Assembly (NCBI GenBank): GCA_905221605.1
Contig: CAJNDS010002080.1
Location: 1,269,596-1,333,595 of the forward strand
Origin: Symbiodinium natans
Lineage: Eukaryota; Sar; Dinophyceae; Suessiales; Symbiodiniaceae
Reading direction: 5' to 3'
Length of the DNA stretch: 64,000 bases
Shown: positions 43,818-56,700 of the stretch, one piece after another
Layout: every line of letters begins with the position of its first letter
Position numbering within the stretch: the stretch's first letter is position 1
Translations under genes and position numbers: made by a program
The notes under the pieces: generated by a model
The model's database searches: none
What the model was told of the DNA's origin: nothing
Seen by the model: only the letters and a program-made list of their open reading frames with translations

Positions 43818-46800
43818 CATGATCGACGAGTTCGTGGCTGTTTGGCAGTGGAAGCCAGAGGGCAAGCTTACAGAGGATGAGCTAACCCTCAAGGCCGATG
43901 GGATTCTGACGCTGAAGCGAGAAGGGCAAGGAGCGGCAGGGACCTGGAACGTTGCGGAGCCAAAGGGCGGAGGCCGCAACCTGGTCAAGATCAAGTTGTC
44001 CGTGGAGCCTTTCTCCTCGATTGAGATGGAGCGCATCTCCTTGACGACCCTGCGCTCCACCAGCGGACCGCAGAGGGCCGTCTTGAAGGACTCGCTGGAT
44101 GATTGCCTCTACGTTGAGTACTTCGAGTTCCCCGAGGGTTTGGACACTTTCAAGAAGCCTCCGCCTCTCCTCGGCCGTAAGCCTGACATCTCCCGGTCCG
44201 AGCAGCAGATTGACTGGGTGAAGACCGACTCGCCACCTGGCCAGCACCTGGATGCTTCCCTGACTTTCGAGGTATCGGCTTCGAGAGCTCTTGGAGCTCT
44301 TGGAGCTTTTGAGTGCATGTTCTACTATAAGATGCATCCTTCGAATGTACTGAAATCATTCATTCCAGCTGAGGCCGTGGACTGGGCTGCCGGTCAACTT
44401 CACCAGCAACTATGCAGCGAGGTGCCGGGTCCAGCAAGCAGCTCCTCCACAGCCATGGGTAGAGGGCCGGGACAAGGGATAACAGTCTTCCCCGCATGCT
44501 CAGCCACCATCAGTTCAGAGGTGGAAGGGGGTTGTCGAGATCACGAAGATGGGTGACTACCAGCTCAAGCTGGAAGCTGCGACCAGTGCAGTCTTGAGGC
44601 TTTGCAATGCCGTGCTTCGGCATCGAAAGACATCCGTATTGTGCCTTTCAGGCTCAACGACAAGGTGGTGATCGATGGGTCTGGCGAATGGCAGGGCAAG
44701 CTCTTGGGAGGCCAGTGTATCCAGTGTCAAGATGCAGCGTTCTTCATGTTGGCATTCTGTCAGCTTATGGAAGTCCTGTGCCACAATGCAGAGGCCCCAA
44801 TCGGATTGCCATGGACTTCTTCGCGAATGAGGACGGATGTCTGGAGTTTGCCTTTGACATCTGTACCATTCCTCCATGTAGGCCTCCAAGTTCGTCCAGC
44901 TGTCGTACTGCGGGCCAGACACCGGGGACGAATGGTGTATCATGCCGGTGGCAGTGCTGCAGCACGAAGCTTGAAGGCACGAAGGAGCCTATTTTTGACC
45001 TGTGCTTCACGGCAGCTTCGCTGCCGTCATTTCCGCGCGACCCTGCAGCTAAGGATCTGGAGTCGTGCCAGGCCGGCACTCCAGTTGTGGTGAGTCTAGT
45101 GCCACTGAACACTTCCACGGAGCGGGGGTCTGAGACCTGTTGCTTCCGATGCAGGTTGTTCCAAAGCCAGGCTTCATCGCCGAGTACTTTCCAGAGGCCA
45201 GGGCAGATGGGTGATGAGCAGTGCTCGGTGTCCATGCACACGTCAGCAGGTGCACAGTAAGACATTGGATTGTTCGATGTCGGGTCTCTTGAGGACTACG
45301 AGGATGGTGTCATCCCAGAAGGTATGGATCCGGACATTGTTCGAACTGAGAAGCAGCTTGATTTCGAGGAGGCCACGGGCTTGTCATGTGATTTGGAGCT
45401 TGACCCCGCAATAACACAGCTTTGGGCATTCCGGTCGGGGTTGGGCTTTATGAGGCTGTCGGGACTTCGTGTGTATTGAGGGTAGCAAGATCCATGTGTG
45501 ATGCGACCGGCATGTTTGCACTGACCACGTCTGCGATTTCTAGGAAGCAAACTGGCTAAGTTAGAGTAGGAGACAGGTGCATCATGGTGCATCCATACCA
45601 CAATTCAGTCCTCATATCACAGCCTAATTAACGTCGACTCAGGACATTGTCGTTCGGGGTGGGGCCAGCACGATCTTAGAATTACAGAGCCATGTAGAGC
45701 CCGAAATAGTAGAGTCTTGATATGTCTTGACATGTCTTGACATGTCTTGACATGTCTTGACATGTCATGTCTTCATCGTCTTCATCGTCTTCCAATCGCA
45801 AAGAACCTAGACACCGAAACTATAAAAGCATGTTGAAACTGGACCAAGCCGGCAAGAACCGGGATCGACCTTTGCAGCCCCGGGACCGAGGTTGTAAGAG
45901 TCTTACAGTAAGACGGTTGCCAAGCTGTCACTAGGTCTGCGCAGAAATTGGTGCTGGCATGAGGCGCTAGACCAGCGCCGAAGCCAAAGTGCCTAGCCGT
46001 GGCTTCTCATGAAAGCGCTGCAGTTCACGCCGAGGGGCTCAACATCGAAGCGAATCATGGCTGGGGTGCACTATGGAAACCTCCAAACCTTCAAACCTCG
46101 GTGAGCAAGGAGGGGAAAGTGATGCAGAGGGGCTTCAACCTGTCAGGTTGAAGCTCCGTGGCAAGGGCTTCCCAAGCGCTATGGCGGATCGTTTGCAGCC
46201 CGCTTCACAACGTCCGATCCCCAGCTTGGCATTCGCACAACTTCCAGCCATATCAGCTGCCTTGACAGGTACATCAATGTTACCTGTGGAGATGCCAAAA
46301 AAGCCAAGTATCAGTTCATGCTCGAATCGGGCAGCTGGGCGTTGCACCAGAATCCTTGTGTTTGGTGCTGGCACAGTCGCTAGCCTGTGAGGGCCGAGGC
46401 AAACCCGCCGGGTCTGTGCAAGATTGTGCAAGATCCAAGGCATGAAGGCAGTCCTGTACATCAACGACAAGCAGGTGTCTGTTGAGGACAAGCCTGTGGA
46501 CATCGAGCTGAAGAAAGGCCTGGACATTTGGCATGTGCTAGCTCATTGTCATTGATCGGCCTGCCAGGTCAGCACCTCGTTCGCGTTGACTACTTCTGCA
46601 AAGCCGGGGAGAAGCATGGCTGCTGGCTTGCAAAGGATTCGTGTACTTCAAAAACATGCATCCCTAAACCTTTCCCCATACTCTCTTCTGGCAGCTTCCT
46701 GCAGTTGGCTTCAGGGAGTCCTCTCAACCAAATCTGCCATCTGCAATCAGGCCTGAAGCTCTTCTACCGTGGACCGGAGACAATGCCCAAATTGGACGAT

Positions 46801-46850
46801 GGAGAGGAGGTGCCTGAGGCGCATGAATGTGAAAGTTCAGCCATGCAATG
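43818..46850 (+). CDS. Protein with two tandem PA14-like domains
   Basis: The first long exon (ATG at 43819 possible; ends 44271 at a GT donor) holds an N-terminal beta-rich part (FVAVWQWKPEGKLTEDELTL, GILTLKREGQGAAGTWNVAE). The start of PA14 domain 1 follows: YVEYFEFPEGLDTFKKPPPL, LGRKPDISRSEQQIDW. Continuation exons are LPVNFTSNYAAR (44369-44421), WKGVVEITKMGDYQLKLEAA (from 44521), LNDKVVIDGSGEWQ (from 44652, after a 53-bp GC-AG intron), RIAMDFFANEDGCLEFAFDI (about 44805-44865) and KFVQLSYCGPDTGDEWCIMP (about 44885-44950). Domain 2 repeats the same order: GFIAEYFPEARADG (about 45166), DPDIVRTEKQLDF (about 45329), YGGSFAARFTTSDP (about 46180), KKAKYQFMLESGSWAL (about 46299), AVLYINDKQVSVEDKPVDIE (about 46448), GQHLVRVDYFCKAG (about 46565) and GLKLFYRGPET (about 46751). 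PA14 domains usually bind carbohydrate. No signal peptide is visible at the proposed start. Confidence 0.85.
45717..45770. repeat. 10-bp tandem repeat TGACATGTCT
   Basis: Five copies (the first has tgatatgtct) of a 10-bp unit containing the palindrome acatgt, followed by a short tcttcatcg duplication up to about 45792. The tract lies in a long intron of the PA14 gene. Confidence 0.93.
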
Positions 46851-47069
46851 GCCTCTAGTATGCGCTGGGCCGCGGAACTCGCATGTGTGCAGGGTGCCGG
46901 CAAGATCCTTGTTCCGCCTACAGCCACCTGTGGCTTGGCACATCCTGTGCTGCTCTGTTGACCTCACCAGATCCAGTGGTGGTTGACCCACAGTTGTTGT
47001 CATGATTGGAATTATCGCGTACCTGCCTAGTGCTTTCAGCATGAGGCTACTATGCCCTTCCGTCCTGTG

Positions 47070-50000
47070 CCGCATTCTAAGTTTCTCCAGCCATCCCAAA
47101 CCTCCAAGCGGCTAGAGAGGAGCGCGGGCAGCAACCTGATTGATAAGGCTCAGCCCAAGGGGGAGCCCCTGATGAAGCACGACAAGGTGGGGAAGGGTGC
47201 TGCCGCCCATTGCGACTGCATTCGACGGGCGATCCTAGGCCGTGCACACGGTCCTCTGGTCTGATGACGATTCCCGCATCGCATCCGTGGGAGGTGCCGG
47301 CAAGGCGGGTTTCAAGGTCCTCATTTCAAATTGCACATCCATCCTGGATTAGCTGCACAAAGCCGCGCATGTGTCATACACCTTGCAAAGCCCCCGCTCT
47401 GCAAGATTCACTTCTGGGACCCTCCGACAGGAGCGCAGGGCTTGCCTGCAAAATCCTGCAGCTTGTCGGAAGCCCGACCCTGCATCCAAGTTGTCAAGTG
47501 CTGGCAGGACGGTACGTGGACAGTACCGATGTCGGTGGCAAGATCACCACAGCCGCTGGTGGCAAGGACAAGATTGCCAGGTGCTCAGCAGCAGGTGCTC
47601 AGCAAGTGCAGCTGGACAACCTTGAGCCGAAAACAACGAAGCAAGTTGCAGCATGCAGCCAACCCGTTCGAATCCACCGCAGAAGATTGCTGTTGCAGTG
47701 CTGGGCAGTGATTGTCTGTAGTACTGTAGCATGCAAGAAGTAAGTGCGTTGCGTGCTGAACTGAAGGCCCTGGCAATGGATGACGATGATCGAGCCTCTC
47801 GGAGCCCCAAAAAGTGTGTTGATCGCGAGAGAAATTCACATGTCGGAATTTTCTTACAGCCAAGGCAGTTTGAGCAAACCTCCACCTTTTTTGTTTTACA
47901 GCATCACGTCTTGTCGGCTCGTCTTGTCGCTCTGTACATAAGATCATGGCCGCTCGTATCTGTAACGCTCTTACCATACCTCCGAGCAGGCCGCGCTGCA
48001 CCAGTCCCTGAATGTCTGACTGTCCCAGGCCATCAAGATTATCGACTTCGCCACAAAGAAGGAGATTCGTGTCTTGAAGCACGTGCCCCAGGATGTGCCG
48101 GATGAGGAGACTGGCCTGCTTTGCTATTACGCTGCTGCTGCTTTTTCAGTAGCTGCTTAGAGTTTGAAAAGGAGCCGGAGGAGCCTGAGCTCGATGAGAA
48201 TGGAGAGGAAATTCCACGCCCTGAGCCACCAAAGAAGCTGGGACCTCATGAAGGCCGGCACTTAGAGAAAGGCAGAGGCTTGCCTCCCACCCCTACTGGT
48301 GATGTGTTTTTATTTTTCAGTTCTATGTTTTTTCTTTTGCTACTTTCACAGGCCCCGTACGCATCGTCTGCTTCAGCCGCGATGGCAAGTTCGTAGCCTC
48401 TGGCAGCGAGGAGAGGCTGAAGACTGTTTTGCTGTGAGAGATGCAAGAGACATGCTCGGCTAAGAGCCTGTGAAGCTCGTGCACTTCGGCCCCGAGGATG
48501 GTGTGGTGAAGCTGTGGGACATGCAGACTGCGGAGGAGCTTATGACAAAGGCCATCCTCCAGACCACGAAGGCGGCGTGACATGAGTTTTCTACGGCATG
48601 GCCGGATTGAAGCTCCATTTTGTTTCAAGACACTCAAGACAAACATGAACAGATTCTTCATTCAAAGGGTTCGAACCCGGATTTCTGACAACAGGAGCAT
48701 GGTGAGACACCGGTGAAGATCCACGCAGCGGGATTCTGTGGAGATGGAACCAGGCGCAAGAAAGCGTTGTCACCTATGACTATATGGTGACCTTGTCCCC
48801 GACATCATCTCTTTCTGTTGCTTCTTGCTTGAAATCTTCGAAACACAGAAAAGGCTCCTTGTGGGCAGCAACGAGAAGCACCTCCGAAGCTTGCCTTGAA
48901 GTGGTGCTTGGGCGTACCCTCTTGGAAGATAAGAGTTTCGGTGCCTCGAAAATGTGGGGATGCGCTGTGACGCAAGGCATCTACAACACCACCACTCGTG
49001 ACGAGCTGCGCGGCCCGAAGAAGCTCCTGCCAAAGCCTGCTGAGCCGGAGGAGGGTTGGACCGAGGAGAACCCGGAGCCGGAGGACGAGTATGAGGAGGT
49101 TCCAGAGCATGCAGTCGGTGTGCCCACAAAGTGCAGAAGACTGTCTGTCCTCAGGGTGATCCAATCTTCTTGGCCTGCCACAAAGCACCAGTGGATCCTT
49201 GGCCAAATTCAGCTGCAGAAGTACTGGTACATACATACTGCAATTCTCAGGGTTTGTCTGAGCGATTGACTTCTCAGGTCTGCCTCTCGTTCTCGCCACT
49301 GGATGGCAACCGTGCCTTGGCCCAAAGCCCTGAACGTCATTGTCGGGCCTTCCGTGCAAAAGCGTGGAACCCACGGAGACCCGAACCCCGCAAACTGCCA
49401 GGCCTGGCGACTTGCAGCACAGACCCTTGGCGGCAAATTCTGTTACATGCGCAAGAGACTTCCAGGAACACCCCAAGACGTCACAAGAACCGCAGGGACA
49501 CACACCATCAGACAGCACGGAGTTCCATTTCGCCGTCATGGACAACTTAGGATGCGACCATCCGGATTTGGGATCTGATTAACAGCACCTCGCCAAGCAG
49601 AAGTGTTTCGATGTGGTTCTACTCAGATGCAAGGGCTTCAGAAACCGGGGGTTGTGGCGGACGAGGGATGCAGGGACCATATGTGCGACAGAATTGGAGC
49701 TTTCCGTGTCATTGCTCATCTCAGTTGCGAATTCGCAGGGGTTGGAAACTCTACTGTAGTCGTCAGGGCCTCGGATTGACCTGGACCCTTGTTAAGGTGA
49801 GTATGATGCCGACTTGAAGCAGGCCGGTTGGCTGGTACACCCTGAGCCATCGACCGAACCCTAAAATCTGTGCAGGTCATCGATCCCATTCAGTGTCTGT
49901 CGGGATTTGTCACCTGGTCTCCCGATGCCACATCGCTTGTGTCATCGCAGCTGCAATTTGGCGGTTCTACATTGAGCTGTATTGCTGTCCCTTTAATTTA

Positions 50001-50660
50001 GAGTCCTTTCTGTGTTATCCATCAAGAAGGTGCCTAGACGTGGCGCCTTGATTTCGAGCGACACCCCCATGTACTGCAGCCTGCATGCAGCCGCGGGCAG
50101 AGTATGGCAAACCTGCCCAGCGAAGGTCGTCATCAGAGGACATCTACGTCGGGCTGTTTTCCGCAGTCAGTGGCCAGCGCCGAGCGGATCCCCTCCAGGC
50201 TCTTCTGCTCCAGTAGCTCTGCAAGCATGCCTGTGAGGGTGTGTGTCACAAGCCGGCAGCACTGGGCCTCCCATGGAAGGGCCACTTGGCAAGCGTGCGA
50301 TACGCGGCGTGGGCTCCATGCTCGTCTCAGAGCTGCACCAGCATGCCCGATTCGAGGTTTAGATCAATTACATGGGGATATATAGGGACCCAGACAGGGC
50401 CCCAGATAGGGCCTCTAACAAGATCAGTTCCCACGTCAGCAGCTCTCTGCTGTCCTCAGCTTGCCTGTGGTGGGGGGTAGCGAGGCAAGCCTTCGTCACG
50501 TGCTCCGACGACCACACAGTGCGCCTGTGGCACTTCCTTGTCAACAGGACAACTTGGTCGTAACACGTAAGGAGTGGTGCTGTTATACTTGGCTGCCGCT
50601 GTGTTCAGACCTGCAAGAGGAACATCACCGAAATTGCGGTGTTGGAGGGTGAGCAAATGG
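47070..50660 (+). CDS. WD40-repeat protein, multi-exon
   Basis: Beta-propeller blades can be read exon by exon. They start with EPLMKHDK (to about 47187) joined to AVHTVLWSDDDSRIASVGGA (from 47231) and KIHFWDPPTGAQ (about 47403-47440). Next are YVDSTDVGGKITTAAGGKDK (about 47513-47575) and AIKIIDFATKKEIRVLKHVP (about 48029-48090). An acidic linker (EPEEPELDENGEEIPRPEPP, about 48175) precedes GPVRIVCFSRDGKFVASGSE (about 48353-48410). Then come LVHFGPEDGVVKLWDMQTAE (about 48477-48535), LLVGSNEKHLRS (about 48861), a second acidic linker (KPAEPEEGWTEENPEPEDEY, about 49035-49090) and IQCLSGFVTWSPDATSLVSS (about 49886-49945). The last blade is AFVTCSDDHTVRLWH (about 50489-50533). Such proteins are usually scaffolds. 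The acidic inserts between blades are unusual and could help identify the family. The stop is not defined. It lies directly upstream of the dynein gene, and a joint transcript cannot be excluded. Confidence 0.82.
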
Positions 50661-50709
50661 AGTTTAACGACGACATGCGCAAGTGCGCCACTCAGTGAAT
50701 TCCCTGTAG

Positions 50710-53700
50710 CTGCTGTCCTGGTTCTTGATGGCGCATTTGAACTTAAGCCCGAGCTGACCAGGTGGAACGAGAGCTTGCACAAGATTCGAAACGAGTTCAA
50801 GGACCCACGTTGGGATTTATGTGATTGATGTCGAATACCTCGGTGCACCGATGTCGTGTCGAGAAGTGAATGTTGTCAGTGTGTCTGTCTCAGCGCGAGC
50901 GCGAAGATGACAACGTGTCTTCGAGGGGGCGTTTGCTGAATGGTCAAAGTATGGCCAGCTGCTAAACTGCCCAGCCGTCCGACTTAGTTTCCAGACCCGA
51001 TTGCTTTCATCTTTCTCGATCCGAAGCCTTGCGAAAAGTGGTTTAACCTACCTGAAAATCATGTTAATGTATACTGTATAATTTAATGTATACCGCATAC
51101 AGTGTGCAGGGTATATTGTATAATGTATCATGTACAATGTACATTTGTGTAATGCAGATGCATCAGCATGTGTATATATGTGTACTTCTGCACCTACATG
51201 AATCAATACATAAATATAATATGTATATCTATATATCGATGTAACCAAAAGATCTCCAGGCGTGTGATTTGCTTCGCCCCCTCCCAACTCCGCTTGTGCA
51301 CAGCCAGGACTACAGCAAGGGTCTGTCTCAGTACGAGGGCGAGGTCTACAGTTTGAAGAAGAACTTGGATGAGGTGGGTGTTGCCTGCATTCTCGCTTTG
51401 GTCAGGCTATGTCAGGCTGATGTTACTGGTTTCATTGGTGGTGCTGCTGCGCCCGCTGCCACCGTTGCTGCTGACTGCGTGGTTGCTCATCGAGTGCAGC
51501 TCAGGCCTTGAACAGAACAAAGTCTTACGTGCAACGTGAGCAACTTCTGGGCCTGGAAGTGACGGAGCCTTTGCAAATTCAGAGGTTGTGACCGGACATG
51601 ACTGTTGGGACATGACGGTTGCATGAAGCATCCTCATTTGGAGTCGGCTGCGCCAGGACTACTACGAGCTTGATGGCATGATCGACGACTTCAACCCGTA
51701 CTATCTGCTTTGGAGCACCGTCATTGAGTTCCAGCGCTCAGAAAGGCCACGGCGTGCATAGGCAGCTGGAAACTCTTCAGCTTAAGGAATTCTCTGCAAC
51801 ACTCGACACAGGAAGTGGACTCTTGAGCCAATTTCGACTCACAACTCCACGGAAGTGGAGAGCACCATCGATGGCTGGTACAAGCACTCCAGATGCAATG
51901 GTCAACAAGACATGAGGACTACCCCCGGCATCTTCCGATACGAACACGTGAAACTATCCAGTTGTCTAGGAAAGGAGCAGAGACCTGACAACTTCGGAAG
52001 CTTGCCAGGAACAGCTGTAGCATACTTGGATGTAGCGCAATGCAGCCGAATAACACTGCCTACTGTAGGCCCCGTGCAGCTGCGCCATGCTGTATCGCAG
52101 CGAAGCCTAGGTTGGTGTACAAGATGATCAAGGACTTTGACAACGACAACATGAGGCAGGGTTGCACACATATGCACATACACAATCATACATAATCATA
52201 CATAGTCATACATAGATCGGTGCAATTTGACGTGAACCTCAGGGCCGCACAGAAGATCGCCAAGGAGCTGCGCCAAGGGCTGGAGGAGTTCAAGGGCCGC
52301 TTCCCCTTCCTGCGCTGCTTCGCCAACGTGCTCTGGAGATGTTTGGGGGGTTTGGGGCTTAGGGTTTGGGGTTTTAGGGTTTCAGGGATTTAGGGATTCA
52401 GGGTTTTAGGGCTTAGGGCTCAGGGTTGGGGAGTTTAAACCCTAAGCCCTAAACCCGTCGGGCTCAGGGTTTCAGGGTGTGAGGGGCACGGGATGGTTTC
52501 ATGGTTTAGGGATTGCCATATGGGCTGTCGTTGGCAGCGTCAGATCTCCTCCAGAAACCAAGGAGTCGGTCTTGGACCGGCACTGGAAAGAGATGTTCGA
52601 GCGCATGGGAAAGGAAGCTCCTCCTCCCTCGAAGTATGGCAACGACTACAAGAATGTGACTCTCCAGATGATGTTGGACCACAACATCAACCAGTTCACA
52701 AACGACTTCGAAGAGTTGTCAACTGCAGCAGCCAAGCAGCATGGACTCAAGAAGGCCATGGGCAACATGAAGATCGAGTGGCAGCCCCTCGAGTTCTTAA
52801 CCGCAGAACGCAATGGAGTGCCGCTGCTTCGTGGCATTGACGAGATTCAGACGGTCCTTGATGACCACATTTCGAAGACCCAGGCGATTCGAAGCAGCCT
52901 GCCGCTTAGTCAACATGCCGCTTCCAGCTTACCCTCCGCACCCTCCGTTTCATGTAAAAACAAAATCTCAGATTTCCTCCGAAGTCCTCTCATATTGCCA
53001 CGTCGAGGTCCCTTCTGCAAGCCTTTCGAGGCAGAGGTTCATGAGTGGGAGCGGACCCTGATGTACATCCAGGATTTCATCGACCAAGTCATCGCCTTGC
53101 AGAGGTGAAGGGCTGAAAGTTGAAGCTCACAACGCTCAAAGCCTCAAAGCCTCAAAGCCCCTGCCTTGCTGTAGTTTACGTTGAGGAGCTGGATGGCTCT
53201 GGAGCCGATCTTTGCGTCTGACGACATCAAGCGCCAGCTGCCGCAGGCGGGGCAGCTTTTGGCGGAGAGGAAGCCTCAACAGCAACAGCAACCATGGGTC
53301 GGAAAGTAGCTTAGACAACTTGGAGAATGTCCTGTAGCTTATGGGAGGGCTTAGAATCGCTTAGACTGGAGTAAGAGAGACATGTGACAGGAATCCGAGT
53401 CTTTCGCACGGATTGACAGCAACTTCCGCATGCGCATGGCGCAAGTCGACTCCAACAAGAGCTTCGTCAAAACATGGCCTAGCCATGGCTGGCATCACGT
53501 CATAAGCTAAAGATGCTAAGGACTGCTTTAAGGGTCTTACTGTAGCCGAGGAACTGCATTGCAATCTCCAAGATTGAGAACATCGTGGAGGATATGACCG
53601 AGGCAGTGCATGCACTTTGCGCGTTTTGTTTTGTATGAAGCCTAGTGTACGTGTTGTTACGCGTGTGCCCGAGGCCAACGTCACAATTGAGAAGGTGCAG

Positions 53701-56700
53701 AAGGGCCTGAAGGACTACCTGGAGACAAAGAGGAGGGAGTGAGTTTCCATTCACTGGCTGCAACAGCAGATTTTTTGTCTAGGCCCTCTTTGCAACAGGT
53801 TGTACTTTCCACGCTTCTTCTTCCTGAACGATGCCGACCTGCTGTCCATTCTTGCAGAGACCAAGGAGCTGTTTAGGGTTTAGGCTTCATTGTGCAGCCC
53901 AGGATCTAGGATTACTAAATCCCACCCTTCCCACGAAGCTAATCGAAGGTAGTTCGACATGATTTAAGTGATTCCCAAAGCATTCCCCAAAGATCCCCCT
54001 GATCTGCGAGCAGCCCTAAAGCCCTGGACTCGAATTCAGCACACCCAAGCCCTTGAAACCCGGAGCCACGGGACTTCATGTCAGGGGGGGCTTGTTTCAA
54101 GGTTGTGGGGTCGTTATTCGTGGAGGGATGGCCGACAGTCTGCCTCTAATGTTATGGGATCCTTTCTCCTAGGTTGCAAGACGTTGTGTTCAGAAATGCA
54201 AAGCCACGCTGGCGTGCGCTCATATGCAGGATTTTAGTCTTTTTGCCTGGGCGAGGATCCCACCCTGGTGCAGCCCCACTTGAACAAGGCTTTCGAGGGC
54301 ATTGCAAAAGTCCGCTTTGACTCCAAGCGCGCTGGTCAGATTAAGCACTCAGGTTGTGCACCTCAATGAATCTCGATGATGCATCCCGGCACATAGCCAG
54401 TTATGGACGGCCTGTCATCCCAGGAACGAGATCATCGAGGCTATGACGTCTGGAGAGGGTGAGACAGTGGATTTCACCAACAAAATCGATGTCATGAAGC
54501 CTGGAAATGCTGGCGCTGTGGAGTGCTGGCTCGTGGAAGTTGAGGAGTCCATGATGGATATCCTGCGTGAGGTCATTGACAAGTCTAACAAGGCATACCC
54601 AACCGCAGACCGAGTGAAGTGTCTCGGACAGCCACGGACACAAAAACTTAAAAGGCACCAGATTCTTGCTGTGCGCCGTTGAAACCGATGAAGCCTCGTG
54701 GCTGTTCCGTGCACCTCCAGCAGAGGTGGTGCTGTGAGTGGCCTGGCCAAGTGGTGCTGGCAACCGTGCCTGGCCTGAACCCTGTAAAGCCACATGCATG
54801 TTTCACTCAACTTTTCAATCGTGTCAAGAACGCCCACAGAAGCCATGAGAGCCACCACCGAAGAGCCCCACGTAGCATGTCGTCTGAGAAAAATCTCAGG
54901 ACATGATCTTCTGGACGTCCGAAGTCACTGACTCACTGAAGAAGGGCGCGATTGCAGAGTATGAGAAGCCTCTTGGCTGTGACGAACTTGTACGCCGAAT
55001 GCAGACCATCGAAAGCTGCATGATTGCTTCACCCCAATTGTTGCGCACAGCAAAGAACTCATAGTCTGCAACGTTCTTCTTACTTCCAAGGAAGCTCTTC
55101 AAGCAGCTGGAGGACATCGTGGTTCTGGTTCGAGGAGCCATTTCGCTTCAAGATTGTGTGGCATTGCAAGAACCTATGAAGAAACTTCTATCAGGCCACC
55201 CATGCGGGCCAAAAGCGCATCTCTCTACCAGGACAGATGACCAAGCTCAATCGCGTAACTGTGGGCGCCATGGTGACGCTGGATGTCCATGCAAGAGACG
55301 AGGTGATCAGAACATATCGGAACAAGGGGGGGGGGTGTAAGGGAAGGGGGGCCCCCATTCCCAAAATAGCGCCTTCATACGCTCATAATAAGCCCACACA
55401 AAGGGAATATGGGGCCCTGTCACCCCCTCTCATACACCCCCCGTGGTCCCTTGCGTAGATGTGAACAGTGGCAGATGCGAGGCGTCTACGCCTGCCTTGA
55501 GGTAGACGGTGTGCCGTCTTAAAAGGGCCAATCGGGACTGCTGAGCTGCATCTTTTCTCTCGTGGCGTTAGAATGCAGGTGACCAACTTGGTGCAGAAGC
55601 GCGTGGACTCCCCAGATGACTTTGCTTGGCTCTCCCAGCTGCGATACTACTGGCAGGACCTTTGCTTGCAAGCATCATGGCTGGTTGCCCTGTGTGATGA
55701 TGCCACCTCAAGTACAGTCTGCTGTGCATACACACACGCACAAACATAGTCTACTTTCTACGCGCAGCTGGTCAGGACAAGCAGTCGTTCGAAAGAATTG
55801 ATACAGGGAAGATGCCCCCTGGCATATGTTGATGACGGAAGACTGGCATATGCTGCGGTCAGAAATCAAACTACAGCCCTCGAAAGTAGGGTCCAGTTCG
55901 GCACACGCTGCTTCTTATCGAGTCTTTCGCTACGACTTCCTGCTGTCTTGTGTTGCCTGGTGGCCCATTGTCCGAGGAATGAGAAGATGGAGTGCAAGGT
56001 CTCCATTGTACCATGGCGACAACCTGACCGACAAGTTTTCTGAACCACATCCCCTGGGTTCCCTAGATTGATTCCACTAACCTGCAGACAGTCTGCAACA
56101 TGATTACGCCTGAGGTGAACTCCACTTTGTTGTACGGCTTCGAGTATTTGGGCAATTCGCCTCGACTCGTCATCACCCCGCTCACAGACAGATGTTACCG
56201 AACGTTGATGGGTGCCTCAAACTGGAAAGCAAGATGTTGGCCAGCCTGCGAGTTCAGCTGCCCTTCTGTGAGCGCGGGGAACGGCTGAGGTGCCTTCGCA
56301 TTGTACTACGGCGGCGCGCCCGAAGGACCGGCCGGGACAGGAAAGACCGAGAGTACCAAAGACCTGGCAAAGGCCTTGGCGATCCAGTGGCTCAGCTGCT
56401 GGAGTGGTCGACAAGCCGAAAAGCAAGCGGTTTGAAGTTGGTGGTGGTCCCCCCCATCTGGAAACCTTGTATCGCATTCCAGCTAATTCTACGTAGCCGT
56501 TTCCAGCTGATTCTAGCTCGTTCTAGAGCAAGAATCCAAAGCTGGAGCTACACATGCGACTTTGACATCGCACTGCTGAGCAGTTGAGGTGCGTGGTGTT
56601 CAACTGTGCCTCGGCATCATAGACGTTCTTCGCCAATCTTTTCCAGGAAGTGCAGCAGTGCTCATCAACTCCTCAACTCTAGCTTGCCTTGACTGGAGGC

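Noticed and set aside
55315-55352. Poly-G tract as another end of the poly-C/poly-G element
   Set aside because: The bases next to this G run (tgtaagggaagg) do not match the agcgacctaccc end, so it is not a second copy.
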